DNA of 64,000 bases from Plotosus lineatus. Its lineage: Eukaryota > Chordata > Actinopteri > Siluriformes > Plotosidae. The notes under the pieces were generated by a model. It was not told where the DNA came from and ran no database searches. It saw only the letters and a list, made by a program, of their open reading frames with translations. A program made the position numbers and the translations under genes. This document shows positions 1 to 11,639 of this stretch, in pieces; the first letter of the stretch is position 1; every line of letters begins with the position of its first letter. The stretch lies in NCBI GenBank assembly GCA_024760905.1, contig CM045733.1:32753501-32817500 (forward strand), in the 5' to 3' direction.

Positions 1-75
1 AGCTCACCAGGCCATCGCAGGACAGAAACAATCTGACGGCTATGTCGCCTTCTATTGTTGAAAGTCAACAATGGT
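1..75 (-). repeat. SINE-RM fragment (tail and body part)
   Basis: Reads in antisense as the junction between the SINE-R body (gccgtcag...gtttctg) and the SINE-M tail (cgatggcctggtgagct). It is cut by the window start, so the full copy begins outside. Confidence 0.6.
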
Positions 76-126
76 TCGCGTTACTTCTCTATCTATAAAC
101 AATCATAATTTTCCATTATTGTCTTT

Positions 127-2074
127 TAGGGCTGGGTATTGCCTAGATTTTATGCATTGCGATATATTGCGATTTCTAGCATGTATTGCAATATACTGCA
201 AGAAGAATTTTAAATTAAAAGTGAGCCTGTTCTTGACAGTATTTATTCTTTATTTTAAAAAGAGAAATCAACAACATTAAACATGTTGTTTGTAGTCATT
301 AAAATAGAAATTGCAAGCATCAGAAAAAAATCTACTTATAAAAATTTAATGTTTTAAACGTTGGCACAAACATTCACACTGAAATAGAACTGCATATTGA
401 GCAAGATAAGTGATTTAAACATATTAAATATACATAAACATTAGAATAGTGTAATTGCATCTAGTGCTTTTATTAGCATATTGTGAAGCTTTAATCATTA
501 ATACATGCATATTCAATTTTTAATAAATCACATTAATTATGCTGGAGACAAGTGGAATGTAATTTATTGGAAACTGGACCGATTTGGAGAATATTGAGCC
601 TGAGGCTGACTCCGCAAGTTGTGTGACGTCATTTTTTTCAGAGTCGACAGATATTATTGCCGCGTTTAGAAAAAAAAAAAAAAATTGCATGGATAACATG
701 CCTTGTTGGAGATCAGGTTCATGTGAGCGCTTCCCTCTTTTGCTCATTTTAAAATAAATGTTTAACTGAAAATCTAGATGCAGTATGTCAGTAAATTTCT
801 AAGCAATTAACAACATGAACGGTGGTTTTAATTTTAGCGGGAATTTCCGTACCCTGCATAAAAATAAATTCTATTGGCTGAAGGCCTACGTGACATCCAG
901 CGCTGCCCAATCACGGCATGGCTCTTATTATACCGGGCTCTCCACATATTGAATGACTGTAGATAAGAGGACAGAAACACAATTGTGTCAGGATTACATG
1001 CCGGGACCGCTGCGGTCGCAATTTTTTTTTAAACAATAGCATTACTTCCGGTTCAATTAGCGGGAATAGCTGAAGATTTTTTTACTGTTCAGAAGTTTTT
1101 CAAATCTTCTTCTTCTTTTACTTTCGGCTGCTCCCTTCAGGGGTCGCCACAGCAAATCATCCGCCTCCATCTCACCCTGTCCTCCGCATCTTTTTTTCTG
1201 ACTCCAACGACCTTCATGTCCTCCTTCACCACATCCATAAATCTCTTCTTTGGTCTTCCTCTGGGCCTTCTGCCTGGTAGTTCCAACCTCAGCATCCTAC
1301 TGCCAATATACTCACTATCCCTCCTCTGTACATGTCCAAACCATCTCAATCTAGCCTCTCTGACTTTGTCTCCAAAACGTCTTACATGTGCTGTCCCTCT
1401 GATGTACTCATTTCCTGATCCTATCCATCCTCGATACTCCCAAAGAGAACCTCAGCATTTTCATCTCTGCTACCTCCAGCTCTGCCTCCTGTCTTTTCCC
1501 CAGGGCCACTGTTTCTAAACCATACAACATCACTGGCCTCATCACCGTCTTGTACACTTTTCCCTTCATTCTTGCTGACACTCTCCTATCACACATCACA
1601 CCGGATACTTTTCTCCAACCATTCCAGCCTGCCTGCACATGCTTCTTCACCTCTTTTCCACTCTCCATTGCTCTGGATTGTTGAGCCTAAGTACTTAAAA
1701 TCCTCCACCTTCGTTATCTCTGCTCCCTGTAACATCACCGTTCCTCCTGGGTCCTTCTCATTCACACACATGTATTCTGATTTTCTGAGACTAACCTTCA
1801 TTCCTCTCCTTTCCAGGGCATACCTCCACCTCTCTAGATTTTCCTGCACTTGTTCTCTGCTCTCACTACAGATCACAATGTCATCTGCAAACATCATAGT
1901 CCATGGAGATTCTTGTCTTACCTCGTCTGTCAGCCTGTCCATCACCATAGCAAAGTTCAGAAGTTTTTCAAATGCATGTCAAAAAAACGGTATTGTTTCA
2001 CAGTATCGCAATACGTATTGTTTGCATATTAGAACCGGTTTAAACCGATAAACTGGTTTTATTGCGCAGCTCTA
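127..2074. mobile_element. Probable hAT-like nonautonomous element, split by an RTE insertion
   Basis: The left end (tagggctgggtattgc) and the right end (attgcgcagctcta) are imperfect inverted repeats, and both flanks are rich in 'gcgatattgcgat' sequence, a pattern common in fish hAT-type MITEs. No transposase ORF is visible. The element is interrupted at 1106-1954 by an RTE LINE. I did not find a clean 8-bp target duplication, so the class is tentative. Confidence 0.4.
1106..1954 (-). mobile_element. RTE-clade LINE, 5'-truncated, with 19-bp target duplication
   Basis: Antisense frames encode the C-terminal half of an RTE-type reverse transcriptase, including 'MMFADDIVICSES', 'VEDFKYLGSTIQSNGE' and the C-terminal 'RWFGHVQRRDSEYI'. 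The element is in minus orientation with its 3' tail (cttcttcttctt on the + strand, a GAA-type repeat) at 1106. The flanks 1087-1105 and 1955-1973 are identical (gttcagaagtttttcaaat), a textbook target-site duplication. The frame is broken between about 1590 and 1670. 5' truncation is typical of target-primed reverse transcription. Confidence 0.92.
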
Positions 2075-2147
2075 CTATCATTTCTCTTAAGTGTTAATAA
2101 TTACTCTATACATTTATTTATTTACTTATGCTGCTTAATACTGAGAT

Positions 2148-2240
2148 AATTAGGGTCATGGTATGACTGGAGAGCATCTCAGTCGATGTCGGGTGAGGGC
2201 GGGGTCCATCCTGGACAGCTCGCCAGGCCATTGCAGGGCT
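2148..2240 (-). repeat. SINE-M type tail fragment
   Basis: Antisense copy of the conserved tail (agggtcatgg...ctcgccaggccattgcag) shared by the SINE-M and SINE-RM copies elsewhere. No head is seen. Confidence 0.55.
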
Positions 2241-2799
2241 GGATGTTGACATCATAAACAGTAATAAAAGAATGAGATCCTAAAAATGGTTTATTATATG
2301 TTGATGTTCACAACAGTCACATTTGAAGCCGTAATTTTTTAAAATACTCAACAATCACTTCAGTGTGATAAACATTGTGCGACAGACATTACTAATTCAT
2401 CTTCATTCTCTTTAAAATAAATAATCTGAATTTATCTTCGGCTTTATGACAGTTATTGTGGTATCTTTTCCTGAAAATATATTGTACATAATTCATTTTT
2501 TTGATTGTGAATGTGTATTGATGTTCATTTGTTCAGAGTGTGTAAAAATAAGAATGCACAAGTAATACAGATTATTGTCTATGATGGTTAATTGCTGGCT
2601 GATCAGTTGATAATTCATCGGTGGATCCGGTAATGGGGTCGCGCGCCTCTTCCTCACTCAATATGGACGAGTGAAGACAATACATGTGTGTGGTGTTTTC
2701 TTAACCCTTCTCCCGTTACTGTTCCCCTTGTTTCAGGTAATTATCACATGTAAAGCACGGAGAAGAAAGAGGGAGCATTTTATTAAGTTAAAACACATC

Positions 2800-3137
2800 T
2801 TCTTTTCCTTTTGGATTCCCCTCTTTTTCAGGGGTCGTCACATCGAATCATCTGGTTTGATTTGGTATAGGTTTTTACGTCGGATGCCCTTCTTGATACA
2901 ACCCTGGAGCAAGGGACAGAAACACGCTGACGGTTATGCAGCTACTCTTTACGAAAGTCAGCAATGGTTCTTTTACATGAACCTCTCACCATAGACAGTG
3001 AGAGACATGGCTGGCCTTTCGTTGGCTTAGTTAGCTGCACAGGGGGGGGACAATGGCAACCTTGTGGAGAGTTGGACTCGAACCCCCAACCTTAGGATCA
3101 GCGATCCAGCGCCCTGTATTACCAGGCCAACACTGCC
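2800..3137 (-). mobile_element. SINE-R (tRNA head + RTE-derived tail)
   Basis: In antisense it has the full order: tRNA-like head with B box (ggttcgagtcc region at about 3070-3090), the body with 'gactttcgtaaagagtagc', the RTE-leader-like 'ggcatccgacgtaaaaacc' and the terminal 'gattcgatgtgacgacccctga'. Flanks around 2784-2799 and 3138-3153 look like a degraded target duplication (ttaagttaaaacacat / tttaagttgaaatgcat). Confidence 0.85.
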
Positions 3138-3624
3138 CTTTAAGTTGAAATGCATGTTATTGTTAAAGAAGTTGTGTTTGACTCAGAAGGTAGATTAGTG
3201 AACAACTCGAGACTTGGAGTCCTGTAACGTTCAGAATTGCAGTGTAAGGTAGGTGTGTGTGTGTGTGTGTGTCAGTCATTGTATGAATATAGTTAATGTG
3301 ATTGCAGCATGAATTGAGAGGCTAAAATGTATTTTTTTAAGATAAACAAATAAAATGTAATGTAGTGCTTTTATTTAAGGAAATACAGGCAAGGGTGTAG
3401 GCTGGTCTGACCGTGGGAAGGTGCACATCTTGATTGACCGGAACTCGCGTCCCAGGGGCTATAATTTTATTTATTATATTACTAAGCACTTTGGGGGAAC
3501 CAGGTACACCCGTGGGTAGAATTATAAACTTTAAAAAAATGGCTGTCTATACATGGATGAACTGCAATCAAATACATATTATAGCTCAACCAAAAACATT
3601 CTCAAATATATTTCAAACTACATG

Positions 3625-3736
3625 CACTGGGGGGGGAGGGGGGGGGGGGCAGTGACAACCTTGTGGAGAGTGGAACTCGAACCCCCAACCTTTGGATCAG
3701 CGATCCAGCGCCCTATACCACTAGACCACCACTGCC
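3625..3736 (-). mobile_element. SINE-R, head only
   Basis: Only the tRNA-like head and the C-rich linker are present (ends in a g-rich run at 3630-3650). The flanks 'caaactacatgc' and 'caaactacatctgc' suggest a short target duplication. Confidence 0.7.
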
Positions 3737-4329
3737 CAAACTACATCTGCAAGTACATGTGCTAAATAAATTTACAAATTGAGCTCAAGTTATTTATCTA
3801 TTCAAAGGCACAAACAAATATTAATACATATTTACAGCACAAAGACATACTTTTAATTTTATAAAAGTACTAACCATTAGAGTGCAGATCCAGGCTGGAT
3901 GGCTTATGATTATTTTAGCCATTCATTCTCTGTGCGTCAATGTTTGTGTTCTAACATGTGCAGGAGCCGGAGGCGGTACTAACAAACTATGCTTTATTCT
4001 CCCACTCGCACTTTGATTGCCAGTGTTCAGCTATTATGGCTTATTGATAATATGTGAGGCGCTCCACTGAAACAGGCACCTGTCGTTGATTGTTGATTGG
4101 TCAGCTCGGGCTTGCACATGCGCAGTGCTCGTTACACGTTAACTTCCAGTGTTAACTTCCGGTTTCCGGTTTACTGCACGCTGAATTTATCATCGACTTT
4201 CTCTTCAATAACAGTCATTAAGTTTATTTATAAGATTGTGAATACACATAATTTCTTGTCCAGCGGAACTCAACTCCTGCTGGGGGGGTGCACATGCACC
4301 CTGTGCACCCCTCCAGCCTATGCCCTTGA

Positions 4330-4381
4330 CAGGGATCTTTCGCTACTTCGCACTTCAATTCATACGGCTTCAGTGCATCGC

Positions 4382-4419
<38 letters not shown>

Positions 4420-4885
4420 TCATCGAATTAAAAACTCAGGAAATTAAGGAAGACTAGGGAAAAAAGTTAAGGAAAATACCTCAAAACAAGACCAATTATG
4501 CAAAAAACCCCAAGCAAACAAAAGCAAAACAAAACAAAACAAAAAAAAACAACCCAAAACCCCCCATCAAAACGACTTACATTTTTATTTGAGGTGTGCA
4601 TCTGAGTACATGCATGCACATCTGCGTGTGCGCACGCATCTGTATTTGTGTCTATTTATATTTTACTTACATCTTATGCATTATTTTTGAATGTTTAATT
4701 GTTATCATAAGCATTTATAGCATTGAATATGCTATGAATTATTATATATATATAAATATTATATACACATATACATGTACGTATTTGTCAGTCAGGGGAG
4801 TTGATCCTACTTTGTGGAATTCATCAGTTGCGAGGGGGGGCGGTGTCCTCGGTCCCAATTAACCACGGTAAGTGAGGGATCCCTG
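4330..4885 (+). mobile_element. Tigger-like MITE, family A copy 1
   Basis: Terminal inverted repeats: left cagggatctttcgctacttc, right ends gtgagggatccctg followed by TA. Copies at 10914-11448 and 22371-22860 share the same ends and interior ('cttatgcattatttttgaatg'). It carries a long T run at 4382-4414. There is no transposase. CAGGGATCCCTC ends with a TA target are typical of TcMar-Tigger relatives; the family assignment is inferred. Confidence 0.75.
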
Positions 4886-5339
4886 TAATTTGAATGATTA
4901 CGAACATGTTAAACGGTTCGACTCGTGGTTATTGTGGTCCTGAAGCTGTGTTCATGCTTAAGATGTGTGTGTTGTTTTCTTTTGAAACATGACTCAATAC
5001 AGAGAATAAAGGCAAGAGACATGTGTGGTGTTTTTTTAATCCTTCTCACATTACTTCCTTTGTCCCTTGTCTGAGGGAACAACAACAGTGCAGTTGAAAG
5101 TTGCATGTAGCGGTCAGTCTTACTGAAGAATCCTTTTCATGAAATGAACTTTAGTACCAGAGATTTATACTTACCCTACTGCTAACTGCTCATGAGTCAA
5201 CTGAGTCAAAATAAATCACGTTTTATAGGAATAAACATACAGTTCGACTTTTTTGGTGTATGTGGAATAATTACATGCATTTAGCCTTGCACAGTTAAAG
5301 CCTTCGCACTTTGTATTCCAGAAGCTCACTCACTCACTC

Positions 5340-5695
5340 ATGTCCCCGTCACATGTGATGATGGGGGGCGCTGGCGTCTTTTGTGTCGTCGCTGTCTCTG
5401 CTGCACAGCCCTAGCTGCTACAGCAGATTCTGCCATCACTGCACCACTGTGGACTACTGCTCTCCAGTCTGGCCTGGATTGTGTGAGTTTATACCAGTTG
5501 TTGCCAATGCCAAAAGCCTTCATATCCCTCCTTGATAGCATCCTTCCATCTTTTTCTCGGTCTGCCTTTGGAGCTTGATCCAGAAGCTAGCTCACCAAAC
5601 AGATTGCGTTTGGGCAGTCTGCTATCTGACATCCGGCAGATGTGTCCCAGCAAGCACAGTCTTGATATCTTCACCACTGTGCCAACTGTTGTAAT
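5340..5695 (-). pseudogene. Non-LTR retrotransposon C-terminal fragment
   Basis: Two antisense frames (joined across a break near 5530-5540) read LLGHICRMSDSRLPKR, GRPRKRWKD and FGIGNNWYKLTQSRPDWRA. This is the recognisable C-terminal tail found after the reverse transcriptase in several LINE clades. It is a dead fragment with a frameshift and I cannot fix the clade. Confidence 0.6.
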
Positions 5696-6158
5696 ATGTT
5701 CTATATACATGGCTTTGTATATAGAACTCGGTATTTTGAACCTAAAACATGTGTAACGTGGGGATATTCTGCAAGAATCTTTCAGGTTTTTAGTATTATA
5801 CAATCATACCTCTGCTTCACCACAAGTCTACTCATCCTTTATGGTATTTGGTTGTCGCACAAAAAGAAGAAATATACTTCCGAATCCCAGAATGAATACA
5901 CTAAGGTCTCGTGCACTGTGGCATCAGTGAATGTGAATTCAGTGCATGTGATACAGTACAAATTTGAGTCCTCTATTCTGGTCCTAGGTTCAAATAAAGT
6001 TGTAGCTGTGTGTCAGTGTCATACCCATTTATTTCTCTCTGTACTATCCTGAGGTCCAAGCATGATGTGATTTAAAAAATATATATATATCGTTTCTGTT
6101 CAGTTTTGTTGTTATCTAAAATTTCACAAACTCATTGAAGATTTGAATCTGACAGCAT

Positions 6159-6159
<1 letters not shown>
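5696..6159. other. Interval with no recognised feature
   Basis: AT-rich with no ORF of recognisable content. A short AT tract lies at 6079-6091. It leads into the left AC microsatellite of the tandem duplication. Confidence 0.4.
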
Positions 6160-6210
<51 letters not shown>

Positions 6211-7107
6211 GGAGAGAGAGAGAGAGAGAGAGAGAGGAGTGCTTGAATTCCTTGAAATGTACTTGAAAAAATTAATTATTTTCAAGGACCCTGGAATTGC
6301 CATGCCACCCTTTGAAAACCAATGGCTTTCTTACTCCGTCCTTGAATGGTACTTGATTTTTAGCTTTGGGTCTATCTGAACAATACATGTATAACATTTT
6401 ATTAGAAACTTTTTCCTGATTTTGTATCTTTTCTACAATAAAGTCACAGAAAATCAATGTCCGTCAAGCGTCGTTTGCATACAGATCCCATTTTTGGCAC
6501 TTTGGTAATGGCGTCGCGGGCAACCTTTCTGCTTGTCACGAGTGAATAAATTTGATAAAAAAAGCTTAAGAGGACTGTATTTTGCCAACAGCCACAATGC
6601 CAGGTGGTCAGTGAATAAATTAAGGAAGAATGACATGAGAACAAAGACAACAGTGATTGGATTAGACGTCGGCAAAAGCCGACATCATGCATTTTGCAAG
6701 GCATGCGAAAGAAACATTGCAGTTGGTGCTCTGGGGGAAACACATTACAGTCGCAAATAAAATCAAATGTCCCTCACTAAAAAAACATGCAAAGATTTTT
6801 AAGAATCAAGGAGCATGAAGGTACACTGATAACGGACTATTGCAGAGTAAATGCAGTCGGAACAAGTACTAACGTTAGCGTTACCATGACTATGCTAAGT
6901 GGATCCACAACCAGTTGTTGATCCAAAGCCAAATATGAAGAAAGTGTTTACATATACATTTAAAAAAGTATGAGGTCTTCTTGTTACATTTTATTAAAAT
7001 TATTACATCTTTTCCAGAAAAAATGATTTAAATTACTTTTATTTAGTTATTACGTTGAAAATGTAGTAGTTGACGTTTTAAGAATGTTTGTATTCTTACA
7101 TATACTA

Positions 7108-7181
<74 letters not shown>

Positions 7182-7793
7182 CCTCCCACCTCATGAAGAC
7201 CATGGAAAGACTCCTCCTCGAGCACCTCCGCTCTATGGTGAGCCCCACCCTAGACCCGCTGCAGTTTTCCTACAGGCCCAAGATTGGGGTAGAAGACGCC
7301 GTCATCTACCTTCTGCAGCGGGCACTCACCCACCTGGAGATCGCTGGCAGCGCTGTGAGGGTCATGTTCTTTGACTTCTCCAGCGCCTTCAACACCATCA
7401 GGCCAGCGCTTCTGCGGGGGAAGCTGGAGGACGTGGGAGTGGACGGACATCTTGCTGCCTGGATTATCGACTGCCTCACTAACCGTCCACAGTACGTGCA
7501 GCTGCGCGGCTGTAAGTCAAAGGTGGCAGTCTGCAGCATGGGGGCACCGCAGGGCACCGTCCTCTCACCCTTCCTTTTCAACATTTATACCTCGGACTTC
7601 ATCTATAGCACAGACAGCTGCCACCTTCAGAAGTTCTCAGACGACTCCGCCATAGTGGGCCGTGTGTCAGAGGGGAACGAGCTGGAGTACCGGTCGGTCA
7701 TCGTTGACTTCGTGGACTGGTGTGAGCGCAACCACCTGTGCTTGAACACTAGGAAGACGAAGGAGATGGTGGTCGACTTCAGGAGAAGCACTC

Positions 7794-7796
<3 letters not shown>
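6160..7796 (+). repeat. Tandem duplication, copy 1
   Basis: Starts in an (AC)n(AG)n tract (6160-6236), runs through a BED-like ORF, an AT microsatellite (7109-7177) and the middle of an L2 reverse transcriptase, and stops at the next AC tract. The sequence repeats at 7797-9417 with very few substitutions. The offset is 1643 bp before the AT tract and 1622 bp after it; the difference is AT-tract length (about 69 against 40 bp) plus small indels. Confidence 0.93.
6533..6760 (+). pseudogene. Small BED-finger-like ORF fragment (copy 1)
   Basis: A 75-codon frame whose end reads KSRHHAFCKACERNIAVG and GETHYSRK. The C-x2-C then GE-x-x spacing resembles the degenerate BED-type fingers of hAT-derived genes in fish. 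A stop follows at once, and the next bases (cactaaaaaaacatgcaaag) look like a shifted continuation. It is most likely a dead transposon piece. The assignment is weak. Confidence 0.3.
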
Positions 7797-7859
<63 letters not shown>

Positions 7860-8026
7860 GGAGAGAGAGAGAGAGAGAGAGAGGAGTGCTTGAATTCCTT
7901 GAAATGTACTTGAAAAAATTAATTATTTTCAAGGACCCTGGAATTGCCATGCCACCCTTTGAAAACCAATGGCTTTCTTACTCCGTCCTTGAATGGTACT
8001 TGATTTTTAGCTTTGGGTCTATCTGA
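7193..8026 (+). pseudogene. L2 reverse transcriptase fragment read through into repeat
   Basis: Encodes an L2/CR1-group reverse transcriptase core: QFSYRPKIGVEDA, FFDFSSAFNTI (motif A), GAPQGTVLSPFLFNIY and KFSDDSAIVG (the FxDD catalytic box). At about residue 202 the frame enters the AC tract as (HT)n, then (ER)n from the AG tract, then 46 residues of unrelated sequence to a stop. The LINE is truncated at both ends here. The fusion is a by-product of the tandem duplication. Confidence 0.85.
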
Positions 8027-8759
8027 ACAATACATGTATAACATTTTATTAGAAACTTCTGATTTTGTATCTTTTCTACAATAAAGTCACAGAAAATCAA
8101 TGTCCGTCAAGCGTCGTTTGCATACAGATCCCATTTTTGGCACTTTGGTAATGGCGTCGCGGGCAACCTTTCTGCTTGTCACGAGTGAATAAATTTGATA
8201 AAAAAAGCTCAAGAGGACTGTATTTTGCCAACAGCCACAATGCCAGGTGGTCAGTGAATAAATTAAGGAAGAATGACATGAGAACAAAGACAACAGTGAT
8301 TGGATTAGACGTCGGCAAAAGCCGACATCATGCATTTTGCAAGGCATGCGAAAGAAACATTGCAGTTGGTGCTCTGGGGGAAACACATTACAGTCGCAAA
8401 TAAAATCAAATGTCCCTCACTAAAAAAACATGCAAAGATTTTTAAGAATCAAGGAGCATGAAGGTACACTGATAACGGACTATTGCAGAGTAAATGCAGT
8501 CGGAACAACTGCCACAAGTACTAACGTTAGCGTTACAATGACTACGCTAAGTGGATCCACAACCAGTTGTTGATCCAAAGCCAAATATGAAGAAAGTGTT
8601 TACATATACATTTAAAAAAGTATGTGGTCTTCTTGTTACATTTTATTAAAATTATTACATCTTTTCCAGAAAAAATGATTTAAATTACTTTTATTTAGTT
8701 ATTACGTTGAAAATGTAGTAGTTGACGTTTTAAGAATGTTTGTATTCTTACATATACTA

Positions 8760-8803
<44 letters not shown>

Positions 8804-9415
8804 CTTCCCACCTCATGAAGACCATGGAAAGACTCCTCCTCGAGCACCTCCGCTCTATGGTGAGCCCCACCCTAGACCCGCTGCAGTTTTCCTACAGGCC
8901 CAAGATTGGGGTAGAAGACGCCGTCATCTACCTTCTGCAGCGGGCACTCACCCACCTGGAGATCGCTGGCAGTGCTGTGAGGGTCATGTTCTTTGACTTC
9001 TCCAGCGCCTTCAACACCATCAGGCCAGCGCTTCTGCGGGGGAAGCTGGAGGACGTGGGAGTGGACGGACATCTTGCTGCCTGGATTATCGACTGCCTCA
9101 CTAACCGTCCACAGTACGTGCAGCTGCACGGCTGTAAGTCAAAGGTGGCAGTCTGCAGCATGGGGGCACCGCAGGGCACCGTCCTCTCACCCTTCCTTTT
9201 CAACATTTATACCTCGGACTTCATCTATAGCACAGACAGCTGCCACCTCCAGAAGTTCTCAGACGACTCCGCCATAGTGGGCCGTGTGTCAGAGGGGAAC
9301 GAGCTGGAGTACCGGTCGGTCATCGTTGACTTCGTGGACTGGTGTGAGCGCAACCACCTGTGCTTGAACACTAGGAAGACGAAGGAGATGGTGGTCGACT
9401 TCAGGAGAAGCACTC

Positions 9416-9417
<2 letters not shown>
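7797..9417 (+). repeat. Tandem duplication, copy 2
   Basis: Begins again with (AC)n(AG)n (7797-7883), nearly identical to copy 1. At its right AC tract (9418-9483) the L2 element continues uninterrupted, so this copy is joined to the true downstream L2 sequence and copy 1 ends abruptly. Visible differences include the lack of 'ttttc' near 8056 and an extra 'ctgccac' at 8508. Confidence 0.93.
8176..8403 (+). pseudogene. Small BED-finger-like ORF fragment (copy 2)
   Basis: Duplicate of the ORF at 6533-6760 with one residue changed (L to S at position 12). Near identity at silent sites shows recent duplication rather than selection. Confidence 0.3.
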
Positions 9418-9487
<70 letters not shown>

Positions 9488-10006
9488 GAACATCCAGGGA
9501 CAGGACATTGAGACAGTGGACAGTTTCAAGTACCTGGGCGTTCACCTCAACAATAAACTGGACTGGTCCCACAACACCAACACCCTGTACAAGAAGGGCC
9601 AGAGTCGCCTCCACTTTCTGAGGAGACTTAGGTCCTTCAGAGTATGCAGACCTCTGCTCAGGACTTTTTATGACTCTGTGGTAGCCTCTGCAATCCTCTA
9701 CGCTGCCATCTGCTGGGCCCCGGGCAGCACAGAGCGGGACAGAAAAAGACTGAACAAGCCGGTCAGGAGGGCCACTTGAATATAGGCCAGTCTACAAAGT
9801 CGTTCCCTTCTTTTATTTTTTATTGTATATTAATTTATACTATTTATGTATCTATTTATTTATTTACTTATATAATATATATGTATGTGTGTATGTTTGT
9901 ATATGTATCTATTTTTGCAACCCCTACTGATGGTACCTCAAGAGCCTGTAACAGTGAATTTCTCCATTGTGAGATTAATAAGACTGTATCTTATCTTATC
10001 TTATCT

Positions 10007-10011
<5 letters not shown>
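8812..10011 (+). mobile_element. L2-clade LINE, 5'-truncated, with (TTATC)n 3' end
   Basis: Contains the same core as copy 1 (motif A FFDFSSAFNTI, catalytic FSDD) and then, after an in-frame AC microsatellite (9418-9483), the downstream 'DSFKYLGVHLNNKLDW' thumb and 'RLHFLRRLRSF' C-terminal region to 9779. It finishes with a short 3' UTR and the pentamer run cttatcttatcttatctta at 9988-10009, the usual L2-type tail. The 5' third of the element is missing; the left boundary coincides with the AT tract. Confidence 0.9.

Positions 10012-10102
<91 letters not shown>
10012..10102. repeat. (TA)n then (GT)n microsatellite
   Basis: About 80 bp of alternating TA directly follows the L2 tail, ending in a short GT run. 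It probably grew from the L2 tail insertion site. Confidence 0.95.
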
Positions 10103-10913
10103 GTAGTTTATAAACATTGCGCAGAATTTTCAGTCCAGGGATGATCATTAACATCAAGATACTGAGATTTTTCACTAATGTTTTCATTTTCAGTAACATA
10201 TTAATTAATTGGTTATGTTTATTTGCAAGGCATGATGCTCTAAAAAAATAAAGATGGTCCAGAACTATATTGGAGCACAATAACACACTGTTTCTGAAGG
10301 TAGAGACTATTTTAATGGAGTGGAAGTGGAGAAGATTGGTTGAAGCTGTTCTATTTGGATATACTGACCAGACATAACATTATAAATACTGTAGTTTGGC
10401 AGCCTACAGTGAATATTGATCGGTATATATTACACAGAAATTGTGTGATCTGATTGGTCCGCTGTCCCAAGACAACAAACTATTGTTGAGTGAGTACTTG
10501 AATTGGAATGACAGACCCTCACAGTTTGAATTAGAATACCAGGCTTTTCACGGAGTTTAACCCCTCACAGTGCCTGTTTTAATGATGCATTGTGATGGCT
10601 TAAGAAGTAGATCTGTTCATCTCTAAAAACGGCAGGCCTTGTGTAGGGTTCCTAGTATGCAGTAGCAAGTATCTACCAAAGGTGATTCAAGGAACTGTGA
10701 GGTGGTAAGAGTAAATCGGGGTGTCCTAACCTTTATTGATGCTCATAGGGTCTAACCCCCCAAATGAGCTGCTGTAGCTCAAAATGCTGAAATTGTTAAT
10801 GCTGGCAATGAAAGAAAGGAGTGAGAACACACAGTGCATTTGTGCTTTATACATATAAGGCTGCTTTGCCAAAGGCAGTTAAGATTCTATTGATGTTATT
10901 TCTGATTGATATA
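10103..10913. other. Interval with no recognised feature
   Basis: AT-rich single-copy-looking sequence without a supported ORF or an inverted-repeat element that I can delimit. Confidence 0.4.
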
Positions 10914-11141
10914 CAGGGATCTCTCACTTTCCGTGGCTAATGGGGGCCGAGACCCTCCCGCGACTGCCGATTTCCACGAAGTAGGATCGTCCCCCCCAAC
11001 TGACGTATACGTACATGTATATTTGTATATAATATCAATAAATACATATTCAATGCTATAAATGCGTATAATAACAATTAAACATTCAAAAATCATGCAT
11101 AAAATGTAAATAAAGTATAAATACACACACATAGACGTGCG

Positions 11142-11199
<58 letters not shown>

Positions 11200-11448
11200 T
11201 AAATGCTTTCCTCACATAAAAATGTAAATAGTTTCGTTGGGGGGTTTGGGGTTGTTTTTTGTTTTTGTTTGTTTTGGGATTTTTTTGCATAATTGGCCTT
11301 GTTTTGCAGCATTTTCCTTAACATTTCCCTATTTTTCCTTAATTTCCTTTTTTTTTTTTTTTTTTTTTTTACATTTTTTCGATGAATATTTTGGAAAAAC
11401 TACTGATGCAGAAACTGAAGCACGAAGTAGTGAGGGATCACGGTACTG
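10914..11448 (-). mobile_element. Tigger-like MITE, family A copy 2
   Basis: Starts TA|cagggatctctcac and ends gtgagggatcacggtactg|TA. The interior matches the other family A copies in reverse orientation, with a reversed 'caatgctataaatgcg' and 'aaaatcatgcataa'. It has gained an AC microsatellite at 11140-11196 and carries a T run at 11350-11370. The right TIR has a 6-bp insertion. Confidence 0.75.
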
Positions 11449-11639
11449 TATATCTAGCATTTGCCCTGCCGAAGTTGCATAATAAAAGGAAGCCTTTAAG
11501 CTACACTGCCCAGCCAAAACAAAAAACAAAAAACACAGTACATTACTTAGAGAACATAATCATGGCTTTTTCCCCCCACCGGACAATGGAGACATCAAAA
11601 AATTCTGCAAGGAACTTGGAAGTCCTTGAGTGTTAGTGT

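Noticed and set aside
71..280. Short ORF of 69 codons at the window start
   Set aside because: It lies in noncoding AT-rich repeat sequence and has no recognisable domain or splice signals.
1216..2051. Plus-strand ORFs opposite the RTE fragments (also near 48270-49989, and the minus-strand ORFs opposite 53459-55106)
   Set aside because: They are shadows of the RTE coding strand; only the opposite frame contains polymerase or nuclease motifs.
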